Assembly: GCF_039928515.1 (NCBI RefSeq)
Contig: NZ_JBDSSZ010000180.1
Length of the DNA: 13,863 nt
Source: Capsulimonas sp039928515
GTDB taxonomy: Bacteria; Armatimonadota; Armatimonadia; Armatimonadales; Capsulimonadaceae
Reading direction: 5' to 3' (one strand)
How positions within the stretch are numbered: the first letter of the stretch is position 1; each line of letters starts with the position of its first letter. Both the position numbers and the translations under genes were made by a program. Positions 6,613 to 13,836 of the stretch are shown here, one piece after another. The notes beneath the pieces were generated by a model that was not told where the DNA came from, made no database searches, and saw nothing but the letters and a program-made list of their open reading frames with translations.

Positions 6613-7998
6613 ATGGCAGAAGTGATTATGCCCAAGATGGGCGATGCGATGGAGGAGGGCACCCTTCTCCAATGGCTCAAGCCCGATGGCGCAACTGTCT
6701 CGATCGGCGATGTGATCGCTGAGATCGAGACCGACAAGAGCAACGTGGAAGTCGAGGCCGAAGAGGCCGGCGTTCTGCACACCAAAGTTCAGCCCGGAGC
6801 CACCGTGCCCGTTGGCGAGCCGATCGCCATCATTGGCGACGCCGCCGTGACCAGCAATGGCGCGTCCGCAAGCTCCAACGGCGCGGCCCCGTCTGCTCCT
6901 TTGGCGTCGAGTGGCGAAGGCGCCGTTGCGCCCGCGACGACCAAAGAAGAGAAGGATATCCTGGCGGTGTCAGCGGCGACCCGCTCGGTTGAGATGAAGG
7001 ACGTCGGCGAGACCGTGAATATCTCTTACCGGGAAGCCATTCGCATGGCGCTCGGCGAAGAGCTGGATCGGGACGAAAACGTCTTCCTGCTGGGTGAGGA
7101 AATCGGCCAGTACCAGGGAACGTTCAAGATCACCGAGAACTTCCTCGACAAGTATGGCCCGGAGCGGATCGTCGATACTCCGATCTCCGAAGCCGCCATG
7201 GTCGGTCTGACCACGGGCGCCGCGATGATGGGCATGCGTCCCGTCATCGAGTTCATGACCCTGAACTTCGCGCTGGTCGCGTGGGATCAGATCATCAACC
7301 ACACGGCGAAAATCCTCTATATGAGCGGTGGACAGTTCAACGTGCCGTGTGTCCTTCGCGGGCCCGGCGGCGTCGGCGTCCAGCTTTCGGCTCAGCACTC
7401 CCAGGACCTCGCGCACTGGTATGCGAACACCCCCGGCCTCAAGGTCGTCGCCCCCGCGACGCCCGCCGACGCCAAGGGCTTGCTCAAAGCCGCCATTCGC
7501 GATAACAACCCCGTTGTCTTCACCGAACACGCCGGTCTCTACGGCAGCAAGGGCGATGTCCCGACGGATCCTGAGTTCATCGTTCCCATCGGCGTCGCCG
7601 ATGTGAAGCGCAAGGGCAAGGATGTCACGATCATCTCCTACTCGCGCGGCACGATCATCTCGCTCGCGGCGGCCGAGCAGCTCGCGGCTGAGGGCATCGA
7701 CGCCGAAGTCATCGACCTGCGCTCGCTGATGCCCTTCGATATCGACACGATCATCGAGAGCGTCAAGAAGACCCATCATGCGGTCGTCGTCCAGGAGCAG
7801 TGGCTCTACTACGGCATCGCCGGTGAGTTCGCCGCGCAAATCGGTGAGAAGGCGTTCGATTATCTGGACGCTCCCGTCGAGCGCGTCGCCGGCGCATTCG
7901 TGCCGATGCCGTACTCGCGCGCTCTGGAACAGCTCGCCGTCACGCATGAAGCCGACGTCATTGCCGCCGTCAAGCGAACCCTGGCGCGCAATTCTTAG
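6613..7998 (+). CDS. pdhB: Pyruvate dehydrogenase E1 beta subunit with N-terminal lipoyl domain
   Basis: The 461-residue protein is a fusion. Residues 1-77 are a biotinyl/lipoyl domain with the ETDKSNVE hairpin, K42 being the expected lipoylation site. Residues 78-130 are an Ala/Ser/Gly-rich flexible linker, and 136-461 are a complete E1 beta (transketolase-like pyrimidine-binding plus C-terminal domains). GEEIG at 161-165 holds the Glu that activates thiamine diphosphate, SAQHSQD carries H262, and FTEHAGLYG follows. Usual E1 beta proteins are about 325 residues, so the lipoyl domain accounts for the excess. Such lipoyl-E1 beta fusions are known in alphaproteobacteria. The domain is almost the same as that of pdhC (7 changes in 76 residues). 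A purine-rich AGAAGAG at the pdhA stop can serve as Shine-Dalgarno. The E1 active site can in principle be served by its own lipoyl arm as well as by that of E2. Confidence 0.93.
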   Translation: MAEVIMPKMGDAMEEGTLLQWLKPDGATVSIGDVIAEIETDKSNVEVEAEEAGVLHTKVQPGATVPVGEPIAIIGDAAVTSNGASASSNGAAPSAPLASSGEGAVAPATTKEEKDILAVSAATRSVEMKDVGETVNISYREAIRMALGEELDRDENVFLLGEEIGQYQGTFKITENFLDKYGPERIVDTPISEAAMVGLTTGAAMMGMRPVIEFMTLNFALVAWDQIINHTAKILYMSGGQFNVPCVLRGPGGVGVQLSAQHSQDLAHWYANTPGLKVVAPATPADAKGLLKAAIRDNNPVVFTEHAGLYGSKGDVPTDPEFIVPIGVADVKRKGKDVTIISYSRGTIISLAAAEQLAAEGIDAEVIDLRSLMPFDIDTIIESVKKTHHAVVVQEQWLYYGIAGEFAAQIGEKAFDYLDAPVERVAGAFVPMPYSRALEQLAVTHEADVIAAVKRTLARNS

Positions 7999-8020
7999 AG
8001 GCGGACACAGAGAACAACTT

Positions 8021-9286
8021 ATGTCAGAAGTGATTATGCCCAAGATGGGCGACGCGATGGAGGAGGGCACCCTTCTCCAATGGCTCAAGCCCGACGGCTC
8101 CACGGTCGCGGTCGGTGATGTGATCGCCGAAATCGAGACCGATAAGAGCAATGTCGAAGTCGAGGCCGAGGAAGCGGGTGTCCTGCACACCCAGGTCCAG
8201 CCCGGCGCCGTCGTTCCGGTCGGCCAGCCCATCGCCATCATCGGCGATAAGCCGGCCGCTGTCGCGGCTGCTCCCGCCGCCGCTCCGGCTCCCAAGCCTG
8301 CGGAAGCCGCTCCCGCAGCCCCTAGGGGCGTCGAAACCAGCACGTGGAAGCCCGCGCGTCCCGCCGCGCCTGCTGCGGCGGCGCCCTCGGCCGGCAACGG
8401 TCGTGAGCGCCTGAAAGCCTCCCCGCTGGCCCGCCGCGTGGCGCGTGAGCAGGGCGTGGATATCGCCCGCGTTTCCGGCACCGGTCCCAACGGACGCATC
8501 ATCGAAGCCGACGTCACGGACTTCCTGAAGACCGCATCGTCCGCTCCGGCGGCTGCTCCTGTTGCAGCCCCGGCGTCCGCTCCTGCGGCGCCCGCCGCCG
8601 CGCCGATCAAGCTGTCCGCGATGCGGCGCACGATCGCCAAGCGCATGGTCGAAAGCAAGACGACGATCCCGCACTTCTACATCACCGCCGAAGTCGACAT
8701 GACCGAAGCGCTGGCGCTGCGCGAGAAGCTCAACGCCTACGATGAGACGCTGGTCAAGATCTCGCTCAACGACTTCGTGGTGAAGGCGTCGGCGAAGGCC
8801 CTGGTCAAGGTTCCCGGCGCGAACGCTTCCTTCAAGGACGATTCGATTGTCCCCGGCAACGGGATCAATGTCGGCATCGCCGTTGCGCTTGATGACGGCC
8901 TGATCGTCCCCGTAGTACGCGGCGCTGATCAGCTCCCGCTGCGCAAGCTTGCGCAGAACGCCAAAGAGCTGATCAAGAAGGCTCGCGACGGTAAGCTCGT
9001 TCCCGGCGACTACACGGGCGGCACCTTCACGGTGTCCAACCTGGGCGGCTTCGATGTCGAGAACTTCATCGCGATCATCGATCCGTCGCAGGGCGCGATC
9101 CTTGCTGTGTCCAGCATCGTTAAGAAGCCCGTTGTCCTGGCGGACGGCGTCACGATCGCCGTGCGCGATCGGATGAACATCACCTTCAGCGGCGACCATC
9201 GCGTGATGGACGGCGCCGTCGGCGCAAAGCTCCTTCAGGAGATCAAGCGCGTTCTCCAGAACCCGCTGGCCCTGCTCGAAGGATAG
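8021..9286 (+). CDS. pdhC: Dihydrolipoamide acetyltransferase (PDH E2)
   Basis: The 421-residue protein moves the acetyl group from lipoamide to coenzyme A and forms the core of the complex. Domains in order: one lipoyl domain (1-77, K42 in ETDKSNVE), an Ala/Pro-rich linker, a peripheral subunit-binding domain (about 132-170, SPLARRVAREQG through GPNGRI), a second Ala/Pro linker, and the catalytic domain from about 190 to the end. The active-site SGDHRVMDGA has H393 and D397. The ATG at 8021 matches the lipoyl N-terminus of pdhB codon by codon. An in-frame upstream ATG at 7778 lies deep in pdhB and is rejected. No strong Shine-Dalgarno is seen, with AGAGGCGG rather far (about 16 bases). The strong terminator follows 28 bp after the stop. 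E3 (lpd) must be encoded elsewhere. Confidence 0.95.
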   Translation: MSEVIMPKMGDAMEEGTLLQWLKPDGSTVAVGDVIAEIETDKSNVEVEAEEAGVLHTQVQPGAVVPVGQPIAIIGDKPAAVAAAPAAAPAPKPAEAAPAAPRGVETSTWKPARPAAPAAAAPSAGNGRERLKASPLARRVAREQGVDIARVSGTGPNGRIIEADVTDFLKTASSAPAAAPVAAPASAPAAPAAAPIKLSAMRRTIAKRMVESKTTIPHFYITAEVDMTEALALREKLNAYDETLVKISLNDFVVKASAKALVKVPGANASFKDDSIVPGNGINVGIAVALDDGLIVPVVRGADQLPLRKLAQNAKELIKKARDGKLVPGDYTGGTFTVSNLGGFDVENFIAIIDPSQGAILAVSSIVKKPVVLADGVTIAVRDRMNITFSGDHRVMDGAVGAKLLQEIKRVLQNPLALLEG

Positions 9287-9314
9287 GCATTTGCATTCCG
9301 GCAAGTGAAACCGA

Positions 9315-9346
9315 CAAAAGCCCGATGCAATTGCATCGGGCTTTTG
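9315..9346. terminator. Rho-independent terminator after pdhC, perfect 32-bp palindrome
   Basis: The 32 bases are their own reverse complement (centre between 9330 and 9331): CAAAAGCCCGATGCA, then AT, then the mirror half. The GC-rich lower stem (GCCCGATGC) is flanked by A's on the left and CTTTTGTTCT on the right, so it can end transcription in both directions. It lies 28 bp after the pdhC stop and separates the pdh operon from thiL. Confidence 0.85.
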
Positions 9347-9379
9347 TTCTATGGACTCCTGCGCTTAGGGGCGCTGTTA

Positions 9380-9561
9380 TGACCCACCCCGGCGCTTCGC
9401 GCCACCCTTCCCTTGAAGCAGGGAAGGGTTGGAAAGAGATTCTCGGACGAAAGCCGCCTGCGACAACAAAATCCTAATTACCCTTCCCTGCTTCAAGGGA
9501 GGGGCGACCGAAGGCCGGGGGTAGGTTACGCAGGGGTGGCGCGAAGCGCCACGGTGGGTCA
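9380..9561. repeat. Foldback (MITE/REP-like) intergenic element before thiL
   Basis: A 182-bp inverted-repeat structure. The outer arms begin TGACCCACC and end GGTGGGTCA. Next come GGCGCTTCGCGCCACCC (9391-9407) and its reverse complement (about 9534-9550). The inner arms are CCCTTGAAGCAGGGAAGGGT (9410-9429) and the matching reverse complement at 9480-9499. The right arm has about 33 extra bases (GGCC-TTCGG hairpin region) that the left lacks. The middle, about 50 bases, is unique and A-rich. There is no open reading frame for a transposase and no clear target-site duplication. It fills most of the pdhC-thiL gap and ends 8 bp before the thiL ATG. The purine-rich edge GGTGGG may act as the thiL Shine-Dalgarno. 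Confidence 0.75.
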
Positions 9562-9569
9562 CTCAAACT

Positions 9570-10583
9570 ATGAACATCAAAGAAATCGGCGGCGAAGAAG
9601 GCTTTATCGAACGGCTGAGAAGCACCCACGCGGGCGCGATCGGCGATGGCTTGATTTTGGGGATCGGCGATGACGCCGCGATCTTTGAAACGCCTTCGGG
9701 ACTGCAAACGGTCGTCACCACGGATATGCTCGTGGAGGACGTCCATTTCCGTCGGGACTGGAGCGATCCGTATTCGATCGGCTGGAAGTCGGCAGCGGTC
9801 AATCTGTCTGACATCGCGGCGATGGGCGCTGAGCCGACCTTGGCGTTTCTCTCGATTGCTTTTAATCCAGAAGAAACCGTCGAAACGCTGGATCGCATTT
9901 ATGACGGGTTTTCCGATTGTCTCAATCGCTACGGCGCACGTCTCGCCGGCGGCGACACCAACAGTACGTCCGGCGGTATGGTGATCTCCGTGACCCTGAT
10001 GGGAAGCGTCCCGGCCGGACAGGCGTTCATTCGCTCCGGCGCCCGGCCCGGCGATGTGCTGCTCGTTACCGGATCGCTTGGCGACTCGGCCGCCGGCCTG
10101 ATCTTGCTGCAAGAGTATGGACTGCCGAAGGCCGAGAAGGTAGACAAGGACGTACTCAATCAGCACCGGCGGCCGCAGCCGCGTGTGATGGCGTCTCGAG
10201 TTCTTGCGCAGTCTGGGCAGGTGCGCGCGGCCATGGACCTGAGCGACGGCTTACTCACGGATCTGAACAAGCTCTGCGCCGCCTCACAGGTCGGCGCGCG
10301 GATCGATACGGGGCGCCTGCCTATCTCCAGCGCGGTTCGTAATGCCGCCAAGATGCTGGACAAAGATCCGATACTGCTCGCACTGCAGGGCGGCGAGGAT
10401 TATGAATTGCTTCTGGCGGTCGCGCCGGAAAACGTGGACGACGTAATCGAGGCCGTCACTGCGGCGGGAACACCGCTCACGGCGATCGGTGAAGTCCTGA
10501 AGAGCGGCCGTCGAATTGTCGCGCCCGATGGCGAGAGCGATCTCGATCCGGGTGAGGGCGGCTGGGACCACTTCGCGCAATGA
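9570..10583 (+). CDS. thiL: Thiamine-monophosphate kinase
   Basis: ThiL phosphorylates thiamine monophosphate to thiamine diphosphate with ATP, the last step of the cofactor pathway. That cofactor is used by the PDH E1 encoded upstream. The 337-residue length is normal for the family (about 320-340). Conserved motifs are all present: GIGDDAA at 31-37, TTDMLVEDVHF at 50-60, NLSDIAAMGA at 78-87, GGDT at 127-130, then VTGSLGDSAAG, MDLSDGLLTDL and GGEDYELL in the C-terminal half. The ATG at 9570 gives the usual short lead-in (IGGEEGFIERL) before GDDAA. The only upstream purine-rich run lies at the edge of the foldback element. Its TGA overlaps the tsaE start (ATGA), so the two genes are translationally coupled. 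I found no convincing promoter between the pdhC terminator and this gene. Confidence 0.95.
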   Translation: MNIKEIGGEEGFIERLRSTHAGAIGDGLILGIGDDAAIFETPSGLQTVVTTDMLVEDVHFRRDWSDPYSIGWKSAAVNLSDIAAMGAEPTLAFLSIAFNPEETVETLDRIYDGFSDCLNRYGARLAGGDTNSTSGGMVISVTLMGSVPAGQAFIRSGARPGDVLLVTGSLGDSAAGLILLQEYGLPKAEKVDKDVLNQHRRPQPRVMASRVLAQSGQVRAAMDLSDGLLTDLNKLCAASQVGARIDTGRLPISSAVRNAAKMLDKDPILLALQGGEDYELLLAVAPENVDDVIEAVTAAGTPLTAIGEVLKSGRRIVAPDGESDLDPGEGGWDHFAQ

Positions 10584-11056
10584 TCTCCTTCGAACGATTG
10601 CTATCCACGGAAGCCGAGACGCGCGCCGCCGCCGCCGCGCTCGGCCCGATCCTGTTTCCCGGCGATGTTCTTTGTCTCATTGGCGGTCTGGGCGCCGGCA
10701 AGACGACTTTCACGCAAGGGCTCGCGCAGGGACTGGGTCTGCCCGAAGCCGCTGTGCACTCACCCACATTCAATATCGTCTTCGAGCACCGCGACGGTCG
10801 TCTCCCATTATTCCACTTCGACGTTTATCGCCTCTCCGGCCCCGAAGCCCTGCATGATATCGCGTTCGATGAGTATCTGGAAGCCGATGGCGTCACGGTC
10901 ATCGAATGGGCGGACAAGATCACGGACGCTCTGCCGGACGACCGCATGGATCTTCATCTTTCTTCTGACGGCGGGAATGCTCGTTCGCTGACCGTCGAAG
11001 CGCACGGCGCACGGTCCGAAGCCCTCGCGGCGCAGTGGCGGGAGGCTCTCACATGA
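10580..11056 (+). CDS. tsaE: tRNA t6A37 threonylcarbamoyladenosine synthesis ATPase TsaE
   Basis: TsaE is the small P-loop ATPase needed, with TsaB and TsaD, for N6-threonylcarbamoylation of A37 in tRNAs that read ANN codons. The 158-residue protein has a Walker A GGLGAGKTT with K41, then SPTF at 61-64, HFDVYRL at 79-84 and VIEW at 107-110, all hallmark blocks of the family. The length is typical. The start overlaps the thiL stop by ATGA and the stop overlaps the tsaB start by ATGA, a tightly coupled thiL-tsaE-tsaB operon seen in many bacteria. tsaD is not in the window. Confidence 0.95.
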   Translation: MISFERLLSTEAETRAAAAALGPILFPGDVLCLIGGLGAGKTTFTQGLAQGLGLPEAAVHSPTFNIVFEHRDGRLPLFHFDVYRLSGPEALHDIAFDEYLEADGVTVIEWADKITDALPDDRMDLHLSSDGGNARSLTVEAHGARSEALAAQWREALT

Positions 11057-11781
11057 TCTTTCTCGCAATCGATACGGGCGGCGACTACGCCGTGCTTGCC
11101 TTAGGCGATACTGCGCGCCCAAATTCCGTCATCGGCGCCCTGGCCTTTGAGGGCCGACGCACCCTGTCGGTTCAGCTATTTCGTCAGATCGACGCTCTGC
11201 TCGTGGCAAACGGCCTTACTCAGGACAGTATTGAAGCCTACGCCGTCGGGATCGGCCCAGGATCGTTCACAGGCTTGCGCGTCGGCATGACGACTGTCAA
11301 GACTCTCGCGCAGGTGACCGGTCGCCCCCTCGTCGGCGTCGGCACGCTGGACGCCTACGCCGCGTCCCTGGCGATCGACACGCCGGGCCAATGCCTGGTC
11401 CCGGTCGTCCATTCCCGGCGCAACGAAGTTTACACGGCAATCTATGTGGATGGGAGATTAGTCGAAGGCCCGCTGGCGATTGCTCCCGCTGAGCTTGAGA
11501 CAAGGTTAGAAGCGTATCGAGAGAGTAACACAATTGTGTTTGCGGGCGAGCGCGGGGTGATTGCGCCATACAATGGCGTCCACATCGGTGTTCCGTACGT
11601 TCCGGCCGACGGGCTGGTTCGGCTTGCCGCCGCGCGCCTAGCCGTGAATGATTTTGATGATCCGCTGGGACTGCTGCCGGCGTATGTCGCGCTGCCGACG
11701 ATTACGACGCCGAAGGTGAAGGCCCTCACCCCCCAGCCCCCTCTCCCAATTCTGGGAGAGGGGGAGCCAGAGGGAATCTAG
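11053..11781 (+). CDS. tsaB: tRNA t6A37 threonylcarbamoyladenosine synthesis protein TsaB, repeat-altered C-terminus
   Basis: TsaB is the ASKHA-fold partner of TsaD in the t6A complex. The 242-residue protein opens IFLAIDTGG and has the signature GIGPGSFTGLRVG at 66-78 and RRNEVYTAIY near 133-142. Near the C-terminus LLPAYVALPTIT corresponds to the normal family ending (P-x-Y-x-R-x-P). The last 19 codons and the stop, from codon 224 (position 11722), are encoded by a foldback repeat and read ALTPQPPLPILGEGE followed by PEGI. This tail is very unlikely to belong to the TsaB fold. The ATG at 11053 is chosen over one at 11035 because GGAGG lies 7 bases before it, it overlaps the tsaE stop by ATGA, and IFLAIDT then sits at the N-terminus as in the family. 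The rimI often found next is absent. Confidence 0.93.
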   Translation: MIFLAIDTGGDYAVLALGDTARPNSVIGALAFEGRRTLSVQLFRQIDALLVANGLTQDSIEAYAVGIGPGSFTGLRVGMTTVKTLAQVTGRPLVGVGTLDAYAASLAIDTPGQCLVPVVHSRRNEVYTAIYVDGRLVEGPLAIAPAELETRLEAYRESNTIVFAGERGVIAPYNGVHIGVPYVPADGLVRLAAARLAVNDFDDPLGLLPAYVALPTITTPKVKALTPQPPLPILGEGEPEGI

Positions 11782-11858
11782 TTTTTTTGGATCAAAGATC
11801 CAAGTGCTAACCCTCTCCTAGAATTGGGAGAGGGTGGCCCGAAGGGCCGGGTGAGGGC
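11722..11858. repeat. Foldback intergenic element overlapping the 3' end of tsaB
   Basis: A 137-bp inverted-repeat element with termini GCCCTCACCC (11722-11731) and GGGTGAGGGC (11849-11858). The left half holds a perfect 12-bp stem, CCCCCTCTCCCA / TGGGAGAGGGGG with loop ATTC (11737-11764). The right half has CCCTCTCC / GGAGAGGG (11811-11834) and a GGCCC-GAA-GGGCC hairpin (11836-11848). The middle holds T7 and a TTGGATC/GATCCAA hairpin (11787-11803). Neither hairpin has a U-tract directly after it, so a terminator role between the converging tsaB and hldD is possible but unproven. Its plus strand is read through by tsaB and provides the stop TAG at 11779-11781. Confidence 0.8.
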
Positions 11859-11869
11859 TTCCGGGCATC

Positions 11870-12835
11870 CTAAACGTAAGGATCGTCCTTAACCAAATAC
11901 CCCTGAATATACCGATCCACACCCTCTTCCAAACTCAAGAACTCATCCGTATATCCCGCCGAGCGCAGCTTCGTCAGATCTGCTTCGGTGAAGTACTGAT
12001 ATGCATTGCGGATATTCTCGGGCGTGGGGATGTACTCGATTTGCGGCTCCTTGCCCAGCGACTTGAAGATTGCGGCGGCGAGGTCGTTGAACGAGCGCGC
12101 CTTGCCGGTTCCAAGATTGAAGATGCCGTTCGCTTCGGGATGCTCCAGGAAAAATAAGATGACCTTGCTGAGATCATCCACATGGATGAAGTCGCGTTCC
12201 TGGCCGCCGTCGGAGTACTCAGGTTTGTGGGACTGGAACAGCTTGATCTTGCCGGTTTCCTGCACTTGCTTATAAGCGTGCCAGATGACCGACGCCATGC
12301 GCGCCTTATGGTATTCATTCGGGCCGAAGACGTTGAAGAAGCGCAGGCCGACGATATTCTCGGTCCAGCCATGGCGGATTGCCATCGCATCAAACAGCCA
12401 CTTGGAGAAGGCGTACGGGTTGAGCGGCTTGAACGAGGGGGTCAGTGCATCGTCGTCGCTGAAGCCCAGCGCGCCGTCGCCGTAGACGCTGGCGCTGGAG
12501 GCGTAGATGAACCGAATGTCGTTCTCCAGAGCGATCTGCGCGAGCAGCTGCGTGTAATGGGTGTTGCGGTCCAGTACGGCGTCGGCGTCGGGTTCCGATG
12601 TATCCGTGATGGCGCCCAGATGCACGATGGCGTCGATCTCCTCGGCGATCTCCGGCAGCGCTTCCAAAAACGCGATCGGGTCGATAATGTCTCGGTACGA
12701 CTTTGCCCGTAGGTTCTTGAACTTGCCTTCAGCGCCGAGCGTGTCGACGAGTAATAGGTCTGTATGTCCCGCCGCGTTCAATGCGCTGACGACAACGCTG
12801 CCGATGAACCCGGCGGCTCCTGTGACGACGATCAT
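11870..12835 (-). CDS. hldD: ADP-L-glycero-D-manno-heptose 6-epimerase
   Basis: HldD converts ADP-D-glycero-D-manno-heptose to the L-glycero form used for lipopolysaccharide core or other surface glycans. The 321-residue protein is a short-chain dehydrogenase/reductase of the extended type: TGAAGFIG at 5-12 binds NADP, Y141 and K145 are the Y-x3-K pair (NPYAFSKW), and FFNVFGPNEYHK ends in K177, which matches the second catalytic Lys of E. coli HldD. GQERDFIHVDD is a further family block. The ATG at 12835 has AAAAGGAA about 7 bases before it. It follows rfaE1 by only 23 bp on the same strand and is the last gene of that operon, converging on tsaB. Confidence 0.95.
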   Translation of the reverse strand: MIVVTGAAGFIGSVVVSALNAAGHTDLLLVDTLGAEGKFKNLRAKSYRDIIDPIAFLEALPEIAEEIDAIVHLGAITDTSEPDADAVLDRNTHYTQLLAQIALENDIRFIYASSASVYGDGALGFSDDDALTPSFKPLNPYAFSKWLFDAMAIRHGWTENIVGLRFFNVFGPNEYHKARMASVIWHAYKQVQETGKIKLFQSHKPEYSDGGQERDFIHVDDLSKVILFFLEHPEANGIFNLGTGKARSFNDLAAAIFKSLGKEPQIEYIPTPENIRNAYQYFTEADLTKLRSAGYTDEFLSLEEGVDRYIQGYLVKDDPYV

Positions 12836-12858
12836 GAGTGATTCCTTTTCCGACTTCT

Positions 12859-13836
12859 TTAAAACCCAGCTAAAATCTCTTCGCGCGTCACCGTGGACAC
12901 GCCGAGCTTCTTGACCGCTTCGGCCGCGGCGTAGTTCGCAAGCGTGACGGCGTCCGCGGGCGAGGCGCCCGCGACGAGCGCCATGGTCATGGCGCTGATA
13001 ACCGTGTCGCCGGCGCCGGCGGAGTCGTAGACTTCCACTTCTCGCGGCGGCACATGGTGCGGCGTGGCGGGGGACGACGCCGAATATAGCGTGAGGCCGT
13101 GCTGCCCAAGCGTAATGACGATGTGCGCGGCGCCCGTACGCTCCAGCAGGGCGCGGCCGGCGTGGTGCACCATCTCCTGGGTATCCAGCGGCTCGCCGTT
13201 CATGGCGGCGCTCGCTTCCGAGAGATTGAGCGTGATGACGGTAATGGAGCTGTCCGCGCTGAGGGCGCGGGGCTTGAGGTTGCCAGTGACGGGCTTGCCT
13301 TGCGCGGCGAAGCGCGCGGCGGCGTGGATAAGGGCGGGGGCAAGCACGCCCTTTTGATAATCGGAGAGCACCACGGCGTCGGCGCTGGCGGTCAGCGCTT
13401 CAAAGCGCTCCACGAGTGCTTCGACGGCGTGCAATTCTAACGGAATGCGCTTTTCGTGGTCCACGCGGACGACTTGCTGCGAGTGCGCGATGATGCGCGT
13501 CTTGCGCGTTGTTGGCCGGTCGGTCACGGTGACGAGGCCGCTGACATCCGCGCCTTCGGCTTCGAGGGCGGCGACAAGGTTGCGCCCCGCTTCATCCTCG
13601 CCGATCACGCCGATGATGCTGGCGTGCGCGCCTAAGACACACAGGTTATTGACGACATTCGCCGCGCCGCCGGGGACATGCGAATAACGCCCGGCGTCCA
13701 CGACCATGACGGGCGCCTCGGGGGAGATCCGATTGACCTGCCCCCAGATATACTCGTCCAGCATGACGTCGCCGACGACCACCACGCGCTTTCCTGCAAA
13801 ACCTTCCAGAATCTGACCCGCGCTTACTTTGTCCAA
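12859..13836 (-). CDS. rfaE1: D-glycero-beta-D-manno-heptose-7-phosphate kinase (HldE kinase domain, PfkB family)
   Basis: A 325-residue PfkB/ribokinase-fold sugar kinase with GDVMLDEYIWG at 22-32, PGGAANVVNN at 55-64, SDYQKGVL at 158-165 and the catalytic DSAGAGDT at 271-278 (base D277). This matches the N-terminal kinase half of HldE, which phosphorylates heptose-7-phosphate at C1. The adenylyltransferase half is missing, as in organisms with separate RfaE1 and RfaE2. The strip that usually reads DPK...TPN reads NLKP...TLN here (186-189 and 202-204), a departure that makes the exact substrate less certain. The start taken is a TTG at 13836 with GAGGA about 7 bases upstream; an ATG just before it is in another frame. 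The frame is open to the window edge, so an upstream start cannot be excluded. hldD follows by 23 bp, which supports the heptose role. Confidence 0.85.
   Translation of the reverse strand: MDKVSAGQILEGFAGKRVVVVGDVMLDEYIWGQVNRISPEAPVMVVDAGRYSHVPGGAANVVNNLCVLGAHASIIGVIGEDEAGRNLVAALEAEGADVSGLVTVTDRPTTRKTRIIAHSQQVVRVDHEKRIPLELHAVEALVERFEALTASADAVVLSDYQKGVLAPALIHAAARFAAQGKPVTGNLKPRALSADSSITVITLNLSEASAAMNGEPLDTQEMVHHAGRALLERTGAAHIVITLGQHGLTLYSASSPATPHHVPPREVEVYDSAGAGDTVISAMTMALVAGASPADAVTLANYAAAEAVKKLGVSTVTREEILAGF

Noticed and set aside
6970..8658. Long open frame (562 codons) on the minus strand opposite pdhB and pdhC
   Set aside because: It runs antisense to two unmistakable genes, has a low-complexity Ala/Gly-rich composition that mirrors their Ala/Pro linkers, and has no recognisable domain. 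High GC makes such shadows common.
8024..9304. Open frame (426 codons) on the minus strand opposite pdhC
   Set aside because: Arg-rich, domain-less product, fully antisense to the E2 gene; a codon-usage shadow.
9380..9561. CRISPR array or tRNA in the inverted-repeat region
   Set aside because: Repeats are inverted rather than direct, with no regular spacers, and no cloverleaf or TTC-loop sequence fits.
11787..11803. TTGGATC/GATCCAA hairpin next to T7 as a rho-independent terminator for tsaB
   Set aside because: The T-run lies before the hairpin rather than after it on the plus strand, and on the minus strand the hairpin is followed by A's, so neither direction has the required U-tract.
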